This document shows positions 8,043 through 16,960 of a stretch of DNA of 34,257 bases, piece after piece. The notes beneath the pieces were generated by a model. That model worked only from the letters and a program-made list of their open reading frames with translations, was not told the DNA's origin and did not search any database. Every line of letters begins with the position of its first letter. Positions within the stretch are counted from its first letter, which is position 1. Source of the stretch: Blastopirellula sp. (GTDB lineage Bacteria; Planctomycetota; Planctomycetia; Pirellulales; Pirellulaceae); NCBI GenBank assembly GCA_021298375.1, contig JAJTFE010000047.1:1-34257 (forward strand), given 5' to 3'. The position numbers were made by a program, and so were the translations under genes.

Positions 8043-9638
8043 TCAGGTTGACTTGGGCAATCGAATTTCGTTGCCGAATTCATCCCGGCATTCCAGTTCG
8101 AGGTGTTCCGGAAAGACGTTTTCGCTTCCCCGGATCTCGATTCGGATCTTGCCGTCACTCTCGAGCAGGCCAATTTCGCGACGCTTCTGGTTATTCAGGT
8201 AAGAAGCGACCTTCTCATGCACCCGCAGCGTCGCGACCTTGCAGCGCGGCTGTTGCGTGGCGAGCATCAGCATCCGAATCACATCGAGGGCCATCGTCTC
8301 TTCGGTCTTCACGACTCCGCGACCACCGCAGCAGGGACAATCGCTGTACGTGCTCTTTTTCAGACTCGGCCGAATCCGCTGCCGAGTCATCTCGATCAGT
8401 CCGAAGGGGCTGGTCCGCAAAATCTTGGTGCGGGCCCGATCCCGTTTCATCGCGTCCCGGAGAGCGTGTTCCACACCGCGGCGAGGGCGCTCTTTTCGCA
8501 TGTCGATGAAGTCATTGACAATCACGCCACCAAGGTCGCGCAACCGCAACTGCCGCGAGATCTCGCGGGCCGCGGCCATGTTCAACCGATAGGCGTTCTC
8601 TTCGGCCGAGTCATCGACCCGGAAATTGCCGCTGTTGACGTCAATCGCGACCAGAGCCTCCGTCTGGTCGATCACGATCGAACCGCCCTCGGGGAGCGGG
8701 ACTTCGCGCCGATTGATCTTGGCAATCTCTTCTTCCAGCCGATACTTGTGAAACAGCGGGTCTTTGCCCTGATAGAGCTGCAGGCAATTGACCTGCCGGG
8801 GCATCACCAACTTGAGGAATTCCTTGGCCCGGTTGTAGGCTTCCTCACCATCGACGATGATCGAGTCGATGTCGGAGGTCACGATGTCGCGAATTGTGCG
8901 GATGATGATGTCGCTCTCTTCGTAGACATCACAGGGGCCGGGAGTTCCTTTGGCCCGTTTGGCGATCGCCTTCCAGAGCCGCAAAAGATAAGCCAGATCG
9001 CGGGAGAGTTCGCGGCGACTGCGGCCTGCGCCGGCCGTTCGCACAATGAAACCGAGTCCCTTGGGGGGCTTGAGTTCGAACAGGTACTCCTTCAGTTTTC
9101 GCCGCTCGACTTCGTCTTCAATTTTTCGCGAGACACCGACGCGTCCCAAGGCCGGCATCAGCACGACATATCGGCCCGGGATGCTGATGTAGGTCGAGAG
9201 AGTCGGCCCCTTGTTGCCGATCCCTTCCTTGATCACCTGCACGAGGACTTCGTCACCGCGTTGGAAGACGTCCTGAATGGGTGGTTTGACTCGCGGGCGG
9301 AAGCCGCCAAAATCTGGGCCGCGGCGCCGATTTCGGGGCTGGGACCGACGGGCAGCCTCTTCCTGTTCGGCCAATTCCTCGGGGTCGATCCCCGCCTGTC
9401 GGTAGTACTGGGGCTCGACGTCACTGATGTGGAGAAAGCCGTTGCGCCCCACGCCGAAATCGACAAAGGCAGCCTGAATTGCCGGCTCGAGATTGACAAT
9501 CTTGCCTTTGTAGATGTTACCGGCGTAGTTGTCCTGACTGGCCCGCTCCATGTAGAGCTCTTCCAGCCGTCCATCTTCGACGATTGCAATGCGGACTTCT
9601 TCCGATTGCGCCGCATTGATCAACATTTCACGTTTCAT
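8043..9638 (-). CDS. Ribonuclease E/G
   Basis: A 531-residue endoribonuclease of the RNase E/G family, involved in rRNA processing and mRNA turnover. An N-terminal S1 RNA-binding domain begins at about 36 (NYAGNIYKGKI, AAFVDFGVGRNGFLHISDV). It is interrupted by a charged, Arg/Gln/Glu-rich insert at about 88-118, then resumes. The catalytic DNase I-like domain has the two metal-binding Asp residues D333 (VAIDVNSG) and D376 (VNDFIDM). The Zn-link cysteines are C434 and C437 in CPCCGGRG. There is no long C-terminal degradosome scaffold, so it is RNase G-sized. ATG at 9638 is chosen because MKREMLINAA is the family start. No Shine-Dalgarno is evident. Confidence 0.95.
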   Translation of the reverse strand: MKREMLINAAQSEEVRIAIVEDGRLEELYMERASQDNYAGNIYKGKIVNLEPAIQAAFVDFGVGRNGFLHISDVEPQYYRQAGIDPEELAEQEEAARRSQPRNRRRGPDFGGFRPRVKPPIQDVFQRGDEVLVQVIKEGIGNKGPTLSTYISIPGRYVVLMPALGRVGVSRKIEDEVERRKLKEYLFELKPPKGLGFIVRTAGAGRSRRELSRDLAYLLRLWKAIAKRAKGTPGPCDVYEESDIIIRTIRDIVTSDIDSIIVDGEEAYNRAKEFLKLVMPRQVNCLQLYQGKDPLFHKYRLEEEIAKINRREVPLPEGGSIVIDQTEALVAIDVNSGNFRVDDSAEENAYRLNMAAAREISRQLRLRDLGGVIVNDFIDMRKERPRRGVEHALRDAMKRDRARTKILRTSPFGLIEMTRQRIRPSLKKSTYSDCPCCGGRGVVKTEETMALDVIRMLMLATQQPRCKVATLRVHEKVASYLNNQKRREIGLLESDGKIRIEIRGSENVFPEHLELECRDEFGNEIRLPKST

Positions 9639-10170
9639 TTTGGTCTGTTCGTTTGTAGCGGATGCCGATGGCCTCCGCGGAGGGATTCCTTGATCCGAAA
9701 GAACAGACTGGATGGCTGAGTTGCTGCTTCGATTCGTGATCTGGCCCGGGCCAGGAGCCCAACCGGCCGGACGTGGTACCCAACCGGCGGGGCCAGCGGC
9801 GGACCAGTTCGCGGCTCGCTCTGTGCGACCTCGCGTGGCCAGCAAACAGGCCCCTCAATCCGGCCTTGCTCGCACCGTTTCCGCTGATGTCAGCACGGGC
9901 AGTAGCGGCAGGTCGCCGGCAGGCCGATACTTCCCGGCCGGGAAGTGCATCGCCAAGCCCAAGCGTTGTTCGCCCAAGCGTTGTTCGCCCAAGCGTTGTT
10001 CGCCCGAGCAGCATTGGCTGGTGAGGCGAGCACTTTCGCCCGTCGCCGGCCAAACCTGGCATTCGCTTCCCTCGATCGCAACTCATTTTACGTCTCACAC
10101 GGGCCACCCAGCCCGAACGGGTAGTGACGCGGGTTGCCTGGACTGGGCGTTCGATTGGCAGAGACAGCGA
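9639..10170. other. Intergenic region between HPr and RNase E/G genes
   Basis: This region has 532 bases with no supportable gene. It contains a 15-bp tandem repeat (9961-10005, listed separately) and a GC-rich stretch near 9741-9800 where CCCAACCGG occurs twice. Translations here are low-complexity (repeated WANNA or CSPKR). The RNase gene promoter or leader should lie in this stretch. A long leader would fit RNase E autoregulation known from enterobacteria, but nothing in the sequence proves it. Confidence 0.5.
9961..10005. repeat. 15-bp tandem repeat, three perfect copies
   Basis: AAGCGTTGTTCGCCC occurs three times head to tail without a mismatch, at 9961, 9976 and 9991. It lies about 325 bases upstream of the RNase E/G start codon and outside any supportable gene. 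Confidence 0.9.
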
Positions 10171-10482
10171 TTAGAAATGCGATGCTTCCGCTTCGGTTTT
10201 TCCCGATTCATCCGGGAAACCGGAAGTGACGAGCTGCACCAGCTCCGCCACCGCAGCCTCGGCGTCAGGGCCTGTTGCCTCCACGGCAACCTGGCTTCCC
10301 TGTGTCGCGCCCAAGGTCAGAATCGAGAGAACACTCTTCCCATCGATTCGCATGTCATCCTTGACCACTTCAATCCGGCTGGAAAACCTGGAAGCCATCT
10401 CGGCAAACAGGTAGGCGGGGCGCATGTGCAGCCCCTGGGGATTGATGATGGTGATCGTAGCCGACTGTTTTTCTTCTGTCAT
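10171..10482 (-). CDS. ptsH: Phosphocarrier protein HPr
   Basis: A 103-residue HPr-like phosphocarrier. The phosphorylated His is H19 in NPQGLHMRPAY, where Met replaces the usual Ala. The regulatory Ser site is S50 in DGKSVLSIL, matching the HPr-kinase site of Gram-positive and some Gram-negative HPr proteins. It carries a Lys/Glu tail after residue 88. The ATG at 10482 is preferred over TTG at 10500. It lies 29 bases after the EIIA gene on the same strand. No sugar permease (EIIB/EIIC) or enzyme I is in the window, which suggests a regulatory phosphorelay. Confidence 0.9.
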   Translation of the reverse strand: MTEEKQSATITIINPQGLHMRPAYLFAEMASRFSSRIEVVKDDMRIDGKSVLSILTLGATQGSQVAVEATGPDAEAAVAELVQLVTSGFPDESGKTEAEASHF

Positions 10483-10511
10483 CGAACTCGCAGGAGGCAA
10501 TCCGCTGATTT

Positions 10512-10988
10512 TCAGGAAACAAACTGGTTGTTGTCAGCTTCTTCCAGAATCTGACGAACATCATTTGCCGTCTTGGATTGCTTCAAGAAACGGCAGAACG
10601 TGTCGTCCTGGAGCTGCTTGGAAATGTTCTCCAACGCTCGCAGATGGTCGCCGGGTCGATCCGGCGGTGAAATCAGCAGAAAAAACAGCTGGACTTTTTC
10701 GCCGTCGAGGCTCTGAAAATCGACGCCCTGACGGCTCACGCCGACAGTGCCCACGGGCTGGCCGACACTCGAGTGCTTGGTGTGGGGAACCGCAATTCCT
10801 CGCCCAATCCCGGTGCTTCCCAACTCCTCCCGTTTCATAATCGCCTGGACAATCGGCTCTTCCTGTTCAGCCGTCAGTGAGCCCGATGCAATCAAGGAAT
10901 GAATCAACTCCCGAATGACGCCCTCTTTCGTGGTGGCATCGAGGTCAACCTTGATCGCCTCAGACTTGACAAAGTTACAAAATTTCAT
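10512..10988 (-). CDS. ptsN: PTS EIIA component, nitrogen-regulatory/fructose type
   Basis: A 158-residue EIIA domain of the fructose/mannitol-Ntr family. The phosphoacceptor is H69 in GIGRGIAVPHTKH, and the C-terminal half has the usual PDRPGDHLRALENISKQL helix. It stands alone without EIIB or EIIC, as in PtsN, which regulates potassium and nitrogen metabolism in proteobacteria. The ATG has GGGGA 6 bases upstream. It is followed by the HPr gene, so the two form a short operon with donor and acceptor. The symbol is by domain similarity; a role in nitrogen control is not shown. Confidence 0.85.
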   Translation of the reverse strand: MKFCNFVKSEAIKVDLDATTKEGVIRELIHSLIASGSLTAEQEEPIVQAIMKREELGSTGIGRGIAVPHTKHSSVGQPVGTVGVSRQGVDFQSLDGEKVQLFFLLISPPDRPGDHLRALENISKQLQDDTFCRFLKQSKTANDVRQILEEADNNQFVS

Positions 10989-11660
10989 GGATGTTCCCCA
11001 ACTGGTTATGCAACACCGGCCCTTTGATTTTCAGACGCTCCAGTTCTGCGGATAGCTCCCTGGTGTTATTTCAGGAGCAGTCTCCCCATAAAGCGTCAGC
11101 CCAAGGGCTGGTCATGGTTTGTATTGGTCGATTGTCTTCGCGCCGCTTTCGCGTGGTTTCATCGCTTTCGCCGGACCATCGCTTTGGCAGTCTTATCGAG
11201 TTAGCCAGTCAACGGACCCAAAGCAGTTGGGTTCCGGTCGCCCCCCTCCTGATAAGCCCTCCGAGGCCGACTGTCGCAAGCTCCCGCAACGATTCTTCGG
11301 GGAAGCTCATCTGGCAAATTCGTTCCAGCGTCAGCTAAGTCGTTTCTGAGGGGAAGTTCCTTCCCCCGCGGAGCTTTCATCCCATGGGCGGACAGTCCCC
11401 CAGCAGCCGGTCCCCCAGCTGCCAGTCCCCCAGCAGCCGGTCCTCGCACCGCAATCGGTCCCTAGGCAGCCGGTGGCTGCGGAGATCGACGCGAAGATGG
11501 TCGAAATTGTAACCCTTGGGACGAATCGGGACAAATCCCTATTTGAGCGGAAGCTGGGAAAGTTGGCCAAATTTCCGTCAAACAGTCGGCTCTGGGAGGT
11601 TGGCAAACTGTGCCGCTGCAAAGAGTTTGCCTCGGGCCACGAACCCCACATCCGGCGATG
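10989..11660. other. Intergenic region between propeller and EIIA genes
   Basis: This region has 672 bases with no convincing coding sequence. It contains a small perfect hairpin CAGCCC-AA-GGGCTG at 11097-11110, and at 11393-11452 a degenerate 15-bp tandem repeat (listed separately). The EIIA promoter should lie near 11000-11100 on the minus strand, but no clear box pair stands out. Confidence 0.5.
11393..11452. repeat. Degenerate 15-bp tandem repeat
   Basis: There are four adjacent 15-base units. CAGTCCCCCAGCAGC occurs at 11393 and again at 11423, CGGTCCCCCAGCTGC at 11408, and a more divergent copy starts at 11438. Copies 1 and 3 are identical, and copy 2 differs at two positions. The array lies in the intergenic region downstream of the Asp-box propeller gene on its strand. 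Confidence 0.8.
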
Positions 11661-14600
11661 CTACTTCCCTCCGGCAAAGATTGCGGGGACTTCCAGCTCC
11701 CGGGCCCGCTGATTCAATTCCGCCAAGCGGGGGCCGAGCAAAACCTCCAGTTGCTTCAGTTGGCCATCAATCAGCGCCGTCACTTCGTCCCGAACAGCGG
11801 TCGCCTGACTGGTCGGACGATTGTCGCCATCGCTGACGACACTCACCAGTCCCGAAAGTCGATTGTTGAGCTTAATCGGATAATTCAACGGGTCCTGACC
11901 GCTGCGGTTCTGCACCTGATAAAGCTCCTGCTCGATTCCCGTCAGTTCTCCGACCAGCTGGTCGATCGCTTCGCCCAGAGTCCGGAACTTTTCGTCAGCA
12001 CCGATTCTCTGCTTCAGCCCCTGCAATTGACTGCGGACATCGCGGAGCCTCTTGATCGACCGATGGGTCTCACTGAGCTTGTCGCGAACGGCGATCAGAA
12101 AATCGAATTGGGCGCGAATATCTTCGACTCCGGCGGCAGAGCGCGGGTCCTTGAGAATCTCGAATTCGCCGGTCTGAACCTGCTCCCCAACGGTCAGCTG
12201 AACCTTGTAAACACCGGGCGCTGCCAGTGGTCCTTGAGTCCCGCCACCCCAGAGGATCAAACCGTCAAAAGTCTCGGCCGCGTCATAACGCAAGTTCCAA
12301 GCGAGGACGTTCAGGCCGGGTTTGACTCCCAGCTGCTTCTCGCCTGCGGCTGGTTGGGTGCTGTAGGTGTTGACTGGGCGACCGGCGTAATCGGTGATTG
12401 CAAGTGTCACTCGCGGTGCCTTGGCCGGAGCGAATTCTCCCAGCACAAATCGCAGCGGAATTTCGGCGCGGAGATTGGCTCCGGCGGTCGCGCTGGCGCG
12501 ACCGGCTCCGCCATCCATGCGGTACACCGGGCGCGAGCCGAGCAAATGCGGCTGGCCGTCAAACCAGGCCGGGTCCCAGGTCCGAAGCAGAGTCAGGTCA
12601 TCGAGCGCCCAGAAAGACCGCCCTTGGGTGGCAACGATCAAATCACCATCCTTGATGGTCAAATCGGTAACCGGCACCAGCGGCAGATTGTTCTGGAACC
12701 GACGCCAGCTGTTGCCGTCATCGTAAGACAGGTACATCCCGTTTTCAGTGCCCGCGAAAAGCAGCCCCCGGCGGACCGGATCTGCCCGGACCACTCGGGT
12801 AAAGTCTTCGCGGCCAATTCCCGTGACAAGCTTGGTCCAGGTTTTGCCAAAGTCGGTCGTGCGGAACAGATAGGGCCGGAAGTCATCGGACTTGTAACAG
12901 GTCGCGGCGACATACAGACCGCCCGGCTCAAACGGATGCGCTTCGATGCTGTTAATCTGGGCCCAGTTCGGCAAATCGGGAGGCGTGACGTTGGTCCAGG
13001 TCTGCCCGGCATCCCGCGTCACATGCAACAGGCCGTCGTCGCTGCCAGTCCAGATGACTCCTTGTTCCAGCGCGGATTCGGCCACGGCAAAGATTGTGCA
13101 GTAGTATTCAACCCCAGTATTATCTTTGGTGATCGGCCCGCCGGACGGTCCCATCTTGGACGGATCATTCCGCGTCAGGTCGCCGCTGATTTGCGTCCAG
13201 CTTTGCCCCTCGTCGGTGGTTTTGAAGAGCGCGTTGCCCGCAGCGTAAAGCGTTTGCGGGTCGTGACGCGAGAAGAGTATCGGGAAGTTCCATTGAAAGC
13301 GGAACTTGATGTCCCGCGCGCCGTAGCCCATCGGGTTGTCCGGCCAGACGTTGACCGTGCGGCTTTCGCCGGTCTGGTGATTGATGCGGGTCAGATAACC
13401 GCCGTAGGAACCGCCGTAAACAATTTCGGGATTCTTCGGGTCGGGAGCGATGTGTCCACTCTCGCCACCGGCGGTCTGCTCCCAACTTCGCTCATCCAGA
13501 AACCCGCCACTCGATCGATGCGAAAGACGCACGGTCGAATTGTCCTGCTGGGCTCCGTAAATCCGGTAGGGAAAATGATTGTCCGCAACGACCCGGTAGA
13601 ACTGGGCAGTCGGCTGGTTCTCATAAGTCGAAAACGTCGCCCCGCGATTGAACGAGACCTGGGCTCCGCCATCATCGCCAACAATCATCCGATCGGGATC
13701 GGCCGGGTCAATCCAGAGGTCATGGTGATCGCCGTGGGGCGTACTGATCGAGTTGAACTTCTTTCCGCCGTCTTCCGACCGCCAGAACTCGACGTTCACG
13801 ACGTACACTTCCTCGCGATCTTTCGGTCCGGCATAGACGCGCGAGTAATACCAGGCTCGTTGCCGCAGATTGCGATCGTCATTGATCCGCTGCCAGGTCG
13901 CGCCCGCGTCATCGCTGCGAAATAGCCCGCCGTCGTCGGCTTCGATGATCGCCCAAACCCGGTTGGAGTCGACTGGGGAAACTGCGACGCCGATAATTCC
14001 CAACGTACCACCCGGTAGTCCCGGACGGCGCGAAATTTCCTCCCACGTATCTCCACCATCGGAACTCTTCCAGAGGCCGGAGCCGGGGCCGCCGCTCTCC
14101 AGGCTGTAGGGCGTCCGCAGGACCCGCCAGGTGGAAGCGTACAGCACCCGGGGATTGCTGGGATCAATGATCAGGTCGCAAGCGCCAACTTCGTCATTGA
14201 CATACAGAACCTTTTCCCAAGTTGCGCCGCCATCGCGGGAGCGAAACACGCCGCGCTCGCGGTTGGGACCGTACAGGTGCCCCAGCGCGGCGACGTAGAC
14301 GAGATTGGGATCCTTGGGGTGAACGCGGATCCGAGGAATGTGTCGGGAGTCCTCCAGCCCGATCGCTTTCCAGGTCTTGCCGCCATCGATCGATTTCCAC
14401 ATCCCTTGTCCGCTGGAGACATTTCCGCGGACGGTCACCTCGCCACCGCCGACGTAGAGGATATTGGGGTCTGAAGGGGCGGCAGCAACCGCTCCGATCG
14501 AGCCACCAAAGTAACCATCGCTAATGTTCCGCCAGGTCGTGCCGCCATCGTCCGTCCGCCAAACGCCGCCACCCGTTGTTCCCATGTAATACGTCTGCGG

Positions 14601-14687
14601 CTGGCCGATTACCCAGAGAGCAGCAACTGCCACGCTCGAAACGGCCAAACTGACTGCCAACCAAAACTTCAAAAACGGGTGCAACAT
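11661..14687 (-). CDS. Large secreted Asp-box (BNR/VPS10-like) beta-propeller protein
   Basis: A 1008-residue protein. Residues about 5-27 are hydrophobic (signal peptide or anchor). At least ten Asp-box motifs of the form S/D-x-D-G-G-x-T-W follow (DDGGTTW, DGGKTW, DGGATW, DGGDTW, DAGATW, DEGQSW, DAGQTW, DFGKTW and others). This is typical of sortilin/VPS10-type and sialidase-like propellers annotated as BNR glycosyl hydrolases. After the propellers come a beta-sandwich-like stretch and a helical C-terminus (about 870-1008) rich in Gln, Leu and Arg. The opening looks short for the family: the signal sequence runs almost directly into TYYMGTTGGGVW, without the usual W..IGP..GGR segment. Substrate and enzymatic activity are unknown. 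The ATG at 14687 is the best start. Confidence 0.85.
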   Translation of the reverse strand: MLHPFLKFWLAVSLAVSSVAVAALWVIGQPQTYYMGTTGGGVWRTDDGGTTWRNISDGYFGGSIGAVAAAPSDPNILYVGGGEVTVRGNVSSGQGMWKSIDGGKTWKAIGLEDSRHIPRIRVHPKDPNLVYVAALGHLYGPNRERGVFRSRDGGATWEKVLYVNDEVGACDLIIDPSNPRVLYASTWRVLRTPYSLESGGPGSGLWKSSDGGDTWEEISRRPGLPGGTLGIIGVAVSPVDSNRVWAIIEADDGGLFRSDDAGATWQRINDDRNLRQRAWYYSRVYAGPKDREEVYVVNVEFWRSEDGGKKFNSISTPHGDHHDLWIDPADPDRMIVGDDGGAQVSFNRGATFSTYENQPTAQFYRVVADNHFPYRIYGAQQDNSTVRLSHRSSGGFLDERSWEQTAGGESGHIAPDPKNPEIVYGGSYGGYLTRINHQTGESRTVNVWPDNPMGYGARDIKFRFQWNFPILFSRHDPQTLYAAGNALFKTTDEGQSWTQISGDLTRNDPSKMGPSGGPITKDNTGVEYYCTIFAVAESALEQGVIWTGSDDGLLHVTRDAGQTWTNVTPPDLPNWAQINSIEAHPFEPGGLYVAATCYKSDDFRPYLFRTTDFGKTWTKLVTGIGREDFTRVVRADPVRRGLLFAGTENGMYLSYDDGNSWRRFQNNLPLVPVTDLTIKDGDLIVATQGRSFWALDDLTLLRTWDPAWFDGQPHLLGSRPVYRMDGGAGRASATAGANLRAEIPLRFVLGEFAPAKAPRVTLAITDYAGRPVNTYSTQPAAGEKQLGVKPGLNVLAWNLRYDAAETFDGLILWGGGTQGPLAAPGVYKVQLTVGEQVQTGEFEILKDPRSAAGVEDIRAQFDFLIAVRDKLSETHRSIKRLRDVRSQLQGLKQRIGADEKFRTLGEAIDQLVGELTGIEQELYQVQNRSGQDPLNYPIKLNNRLSGLVSVVSDGDNRPTSQATAVRDEVTALIDGQLKQLEVLLGPRLAELNQRARELEVPAIFAGGK

Positions 14688-15154
14688 CGGGCAACTCCCA
14701 ATCAAGTGGTGTCCATCTGCACCCATCTTAATTCAAGCTGGCGAGGAATGCTCGAAGCGGAAAGAGCCGCGACCAAGAGTGCCGCGGACTGCCACCGAGA
14801 GCTGGCTGAACCGAAAGAAACGCTGGTTTTGATGCGCTCAACCCGCGGCGCTAAGCGTCTGGCAGTGGCCGGTTAAGGAGTCTGGCTCGAACGACAGCCT
14901 TTGGCAGTCAGCTCGAGAGCCGACTCCGACCTCCCGAACCGGGCAAGCTGGGCAAGCTGGGAAAACGCCAAGCCAATTCGGTCTCAAAGGTCGAAATTTT
15001 CTTCACATTTCTTCACATTTCACCACCGACAAGACCGCTCTGAAAGCTCTTTGAATGTCGATAGGAGACTGGCGAATACACAAGCTTTTTGGTCTGGGCA
15101 AACATTGCCGCTAGCATCCCGCCCCCCCCCTTTCAGCAGACAATTGAACCACCC
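14688..15154. other. Divergent intergenic region between Asp-box and porin genes
   Basis: This is 467 bases between two divergent genes, so it should carry both promoters. Two tiny direct repeats are visible: GGGCAAGCT twice at about 14941-14958, and TTCTTCACAT twice near 14999-15018. A run of nine C lies at 15121-15129. No supportable gene and no clear promoter boxes were found. Confidence 0.45.
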
Positions 15155-16747
15155 ATGCGTTTTCGAAAGATGGAACGAGCCTGCATCTACCTGAGCCTGT
15201 TGCTTGGCTGGCTGGCCGTCCCCAGTGGGTCGGTTGCCCAAAGCCCGGAGCAGGGCGGCTTGATCATTCCGGCCCCTGGCAGCGTGGCCGGCCCACTTTC
15301 GCCCCGGCCAGCGACGCCGCTGCGTTCTTTCCCCCCGCGCTCGGAAGAGAGCGAGCGTCTCCCTTGGCAGCGCGCGAGCTTTCCGCAATCGGGTGAATCC
15401 CAAGACCCGACGCTGCCGGTACTGGAGAGCCCTCCTGCCCCAGTAGCTCAAGAGCAGGCAGACGCTGCAGCTTTGGACAAAGACTCAAAAGAGGCTCAGC
15501 CGTCCGAGAAAAAGGAAGACGAGGAGAAAGAGAAGAAGGAAGACAAGAAAGAAGAAAAGAAAAAAGACGAGGAAAAGAAGTGGTACGAGAAGTACCGCTT
15601 TCGGGGTTACGCCCAATTGCGGATGAATGAAGTCCTCGAAGAAGAGGGGGCCGATGCCCAACTGGTGGGCGATAGTGGAGTGGGTGATGGCCAAAGTTTC
15701 TCGCTGCGGCGAGCTCGGTTGATTTTTCAAGGTGATATCACGGACCGGATCGGCGTCTACCTGCAGCCCGATTTCGCAGCCACCCCCAACGGAGCAGTCG
15801 ATTCAATTCAGTTCGTTCAAATACGTGACTGGTACAGCGACATCCACCTGGACGACGACAAAGTCTACCGTTTCCGGGTTGGTCAATCGAAGATTCCTTA
15901 CGGCTGGGAGAACATGCAGTCCAGCCAAAACCGTTTGCCTCTCGATCGTAACGACGCCCTGAACAGCGCCGCCCGCAACGAACGCGATTTGGGTGTCTTC
16001 TATTACTACACCCCGAAATCCGCTCAAGAGCTGTTCAAGTATGTGCTCGACGAAAACCTCAAGGGCTCAGGCAACTACGGCTTGTTCGGCATGGGCTTTT
16101 ACAACGGCCAAGGCGGCTCCTTCCGTGAACAAAACGACAACCTCCACTTCATCACCCGCCTCGCGGTACCGAAAGTGCTCTCCAACGGACAGATCGTCGA
16201 GTGGGGCCTGATGGGCTACACCGGCATGTACTCCGTCCTCGGCTCGCCCATCAGTCCACTGGGCGCAGGCCCGGCCGTCACGCCGCTGGGAACCAGCAAT
16301 ACGAATAACCCGGACGGGATTGTCGACAAGCGAGCCGCCGCCACGTTCGTCTACTATCCCCAGCCCTTGGGCTTTCAAGCCGAATGGACCGTGGGCCGCG
16401 GGCCGGGACTGAATGACGCGCAAACAGAGGTGATCGACCGGTCGCTCTACGGAGGCTATGCCATGTTGATGTACCGATATGTCACCTGTGACCACGGCGA
16501 GTTCTGGCCATTCGCGAGGTACAACTACTACCAGGGTGGTTACAAATCCGAACGCAATGCGCCCTACTCCCACATTGAAGAATGGGAACTCGGCTTGGAA
16601 TGGCAATTCAACAAGAGCCTCGAATTGGTCACGATGTATACCTTCACCGATCGGACCAACACCCGCGCGATTGGCTCGGCCAACACCGAGTCTTACGAGC
16701 AATTCGTCGGCGACCTGCTCCGCTTCCAACTGCAGTGGAATTATTAG
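15155..16747 (+). CDS. Phosphate-selective porin O/P-like outer-membrane protein
   Basis: A 530-residue predicted outer-membrane beta-barrel of the OprO/OprP family. A signal peptide covers residues 1-28 or so (LSLLLGWLAVPSGSVAQ). A Pro-rich stretch follows, then an almost purely Lys/Glu/Asp segment at 111-142. The barrel starts at YRFRGYAQLRMN (147 onward) with family features FSLRRARLIFQGDI, RVGQSKIPYGWEN and ENLKGSGNYG. It ends in alternating residues and a terminal aromatic (FQLQWNY), as expected for BAM-dependent barrels. The ATG at 15155 is preferred over a TTG further upstream; ATG at 15170 is also possible. Phosphate or pyrophosphate selectivity is a family inference, not visible here. 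Confidence 0.85.
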   Translation: MRFRKMERACIYLSLLLGWLAVPSGSVAQSPEQGGLIIPAPGSVAGPLSPRPATPLRSFPPRSEESERLPWQRASFPQSGESQDPTLPVLESPPAPVAQEQADAAALDKDSKEAQPSEKKEDEEKEKKEDKKEEKKKDEEKKWYEKYRFRGYAQLRMNEVLEEEGADAQLVGDSGVGDGQSFSLRRARLIFQGDITDRIGVYLQPDFAATPNGAVDSIQFVQIRDWYSDIHLDDDKVYRFRVGQSKIPYGWENMQSSQNRLPLDRNDALNSAARNERDLGVFYYYTPKSAQELFKYVLDENLKGSGNYGLFGMGFYNGQGGSFREQNDNLHFITRLAVPKVLSNGQIVEWGLMGYTGMYSVLGSPISPLGAGPAVTPLGTSNTNNPDGIVDKRAAATFVYYPQPLGFQAEWTVGRGPGLNDAQTEVIDRSLYGGYAMLMYRYVTCDHGEFWPFARYNYYQGGYKSERNAPYSHIEEWELGLEWQFNKSLELVTMYTFTDRTNTRAIGSANTESYEQFVGDLLRFQLQWNY

Positions 16748-16895
16748 ACGCTTCCCAGCGGGCTAGTCAGCGCTCCAACGACGTGGGGTCAGGGGGAGGC
16801 GAAGAGGGGCTCGCGGGGGCTGCGACGGTTATTCAGTCCAAGCGGCGGCGTAACCCTGGCGAGCATCGACAACCAAGCGATTGATTTGCGGATCA

Positions 16896-16928
16896 ACAAA
16901 AAACCCGCCGGACGGCTCCGACGGGTTT
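16896..16928 (-). terminator. Intrinsic terminator of the FG-GAP gene
   Basis: In minus-strand RNA the arms AACCCG and CGGA pair with TCCG and CGGGTT, giving 10 bp with one internal mismatch around a 4-base loop. A run of T follows (the A-run at 16896-16903 on the plus strand). It starts about 33 bases after the FG-GAP stop codon. A long 3' terminator specific to this gene supports the view that the part after the internal TGA is still a working transcript. Confidence 0.75.
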
Positions 16929-16960
16929 GGCGTTTCAGATCAAGGCCTGGCATACTTTCT

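Noticed and set aside
9961-10005. CRISPR-like array
   Set aside because: The copies are directly adjacent with no spacers and the unit is only 15 bp.
10989-11075. Short minus-strand frame ending before the EIIA gene (translation contains ELSAELERLKIKG)
   Set aside because: It is only about 29 codons long, with no start codon or ribosome-binding site and no recognisable family.
11610-13925. Long plus-strand frame opposite the Asp-box propeller
   Set aside because: The minus strand encodes a clear multi-repeat propeller; the plus frame has no family features.
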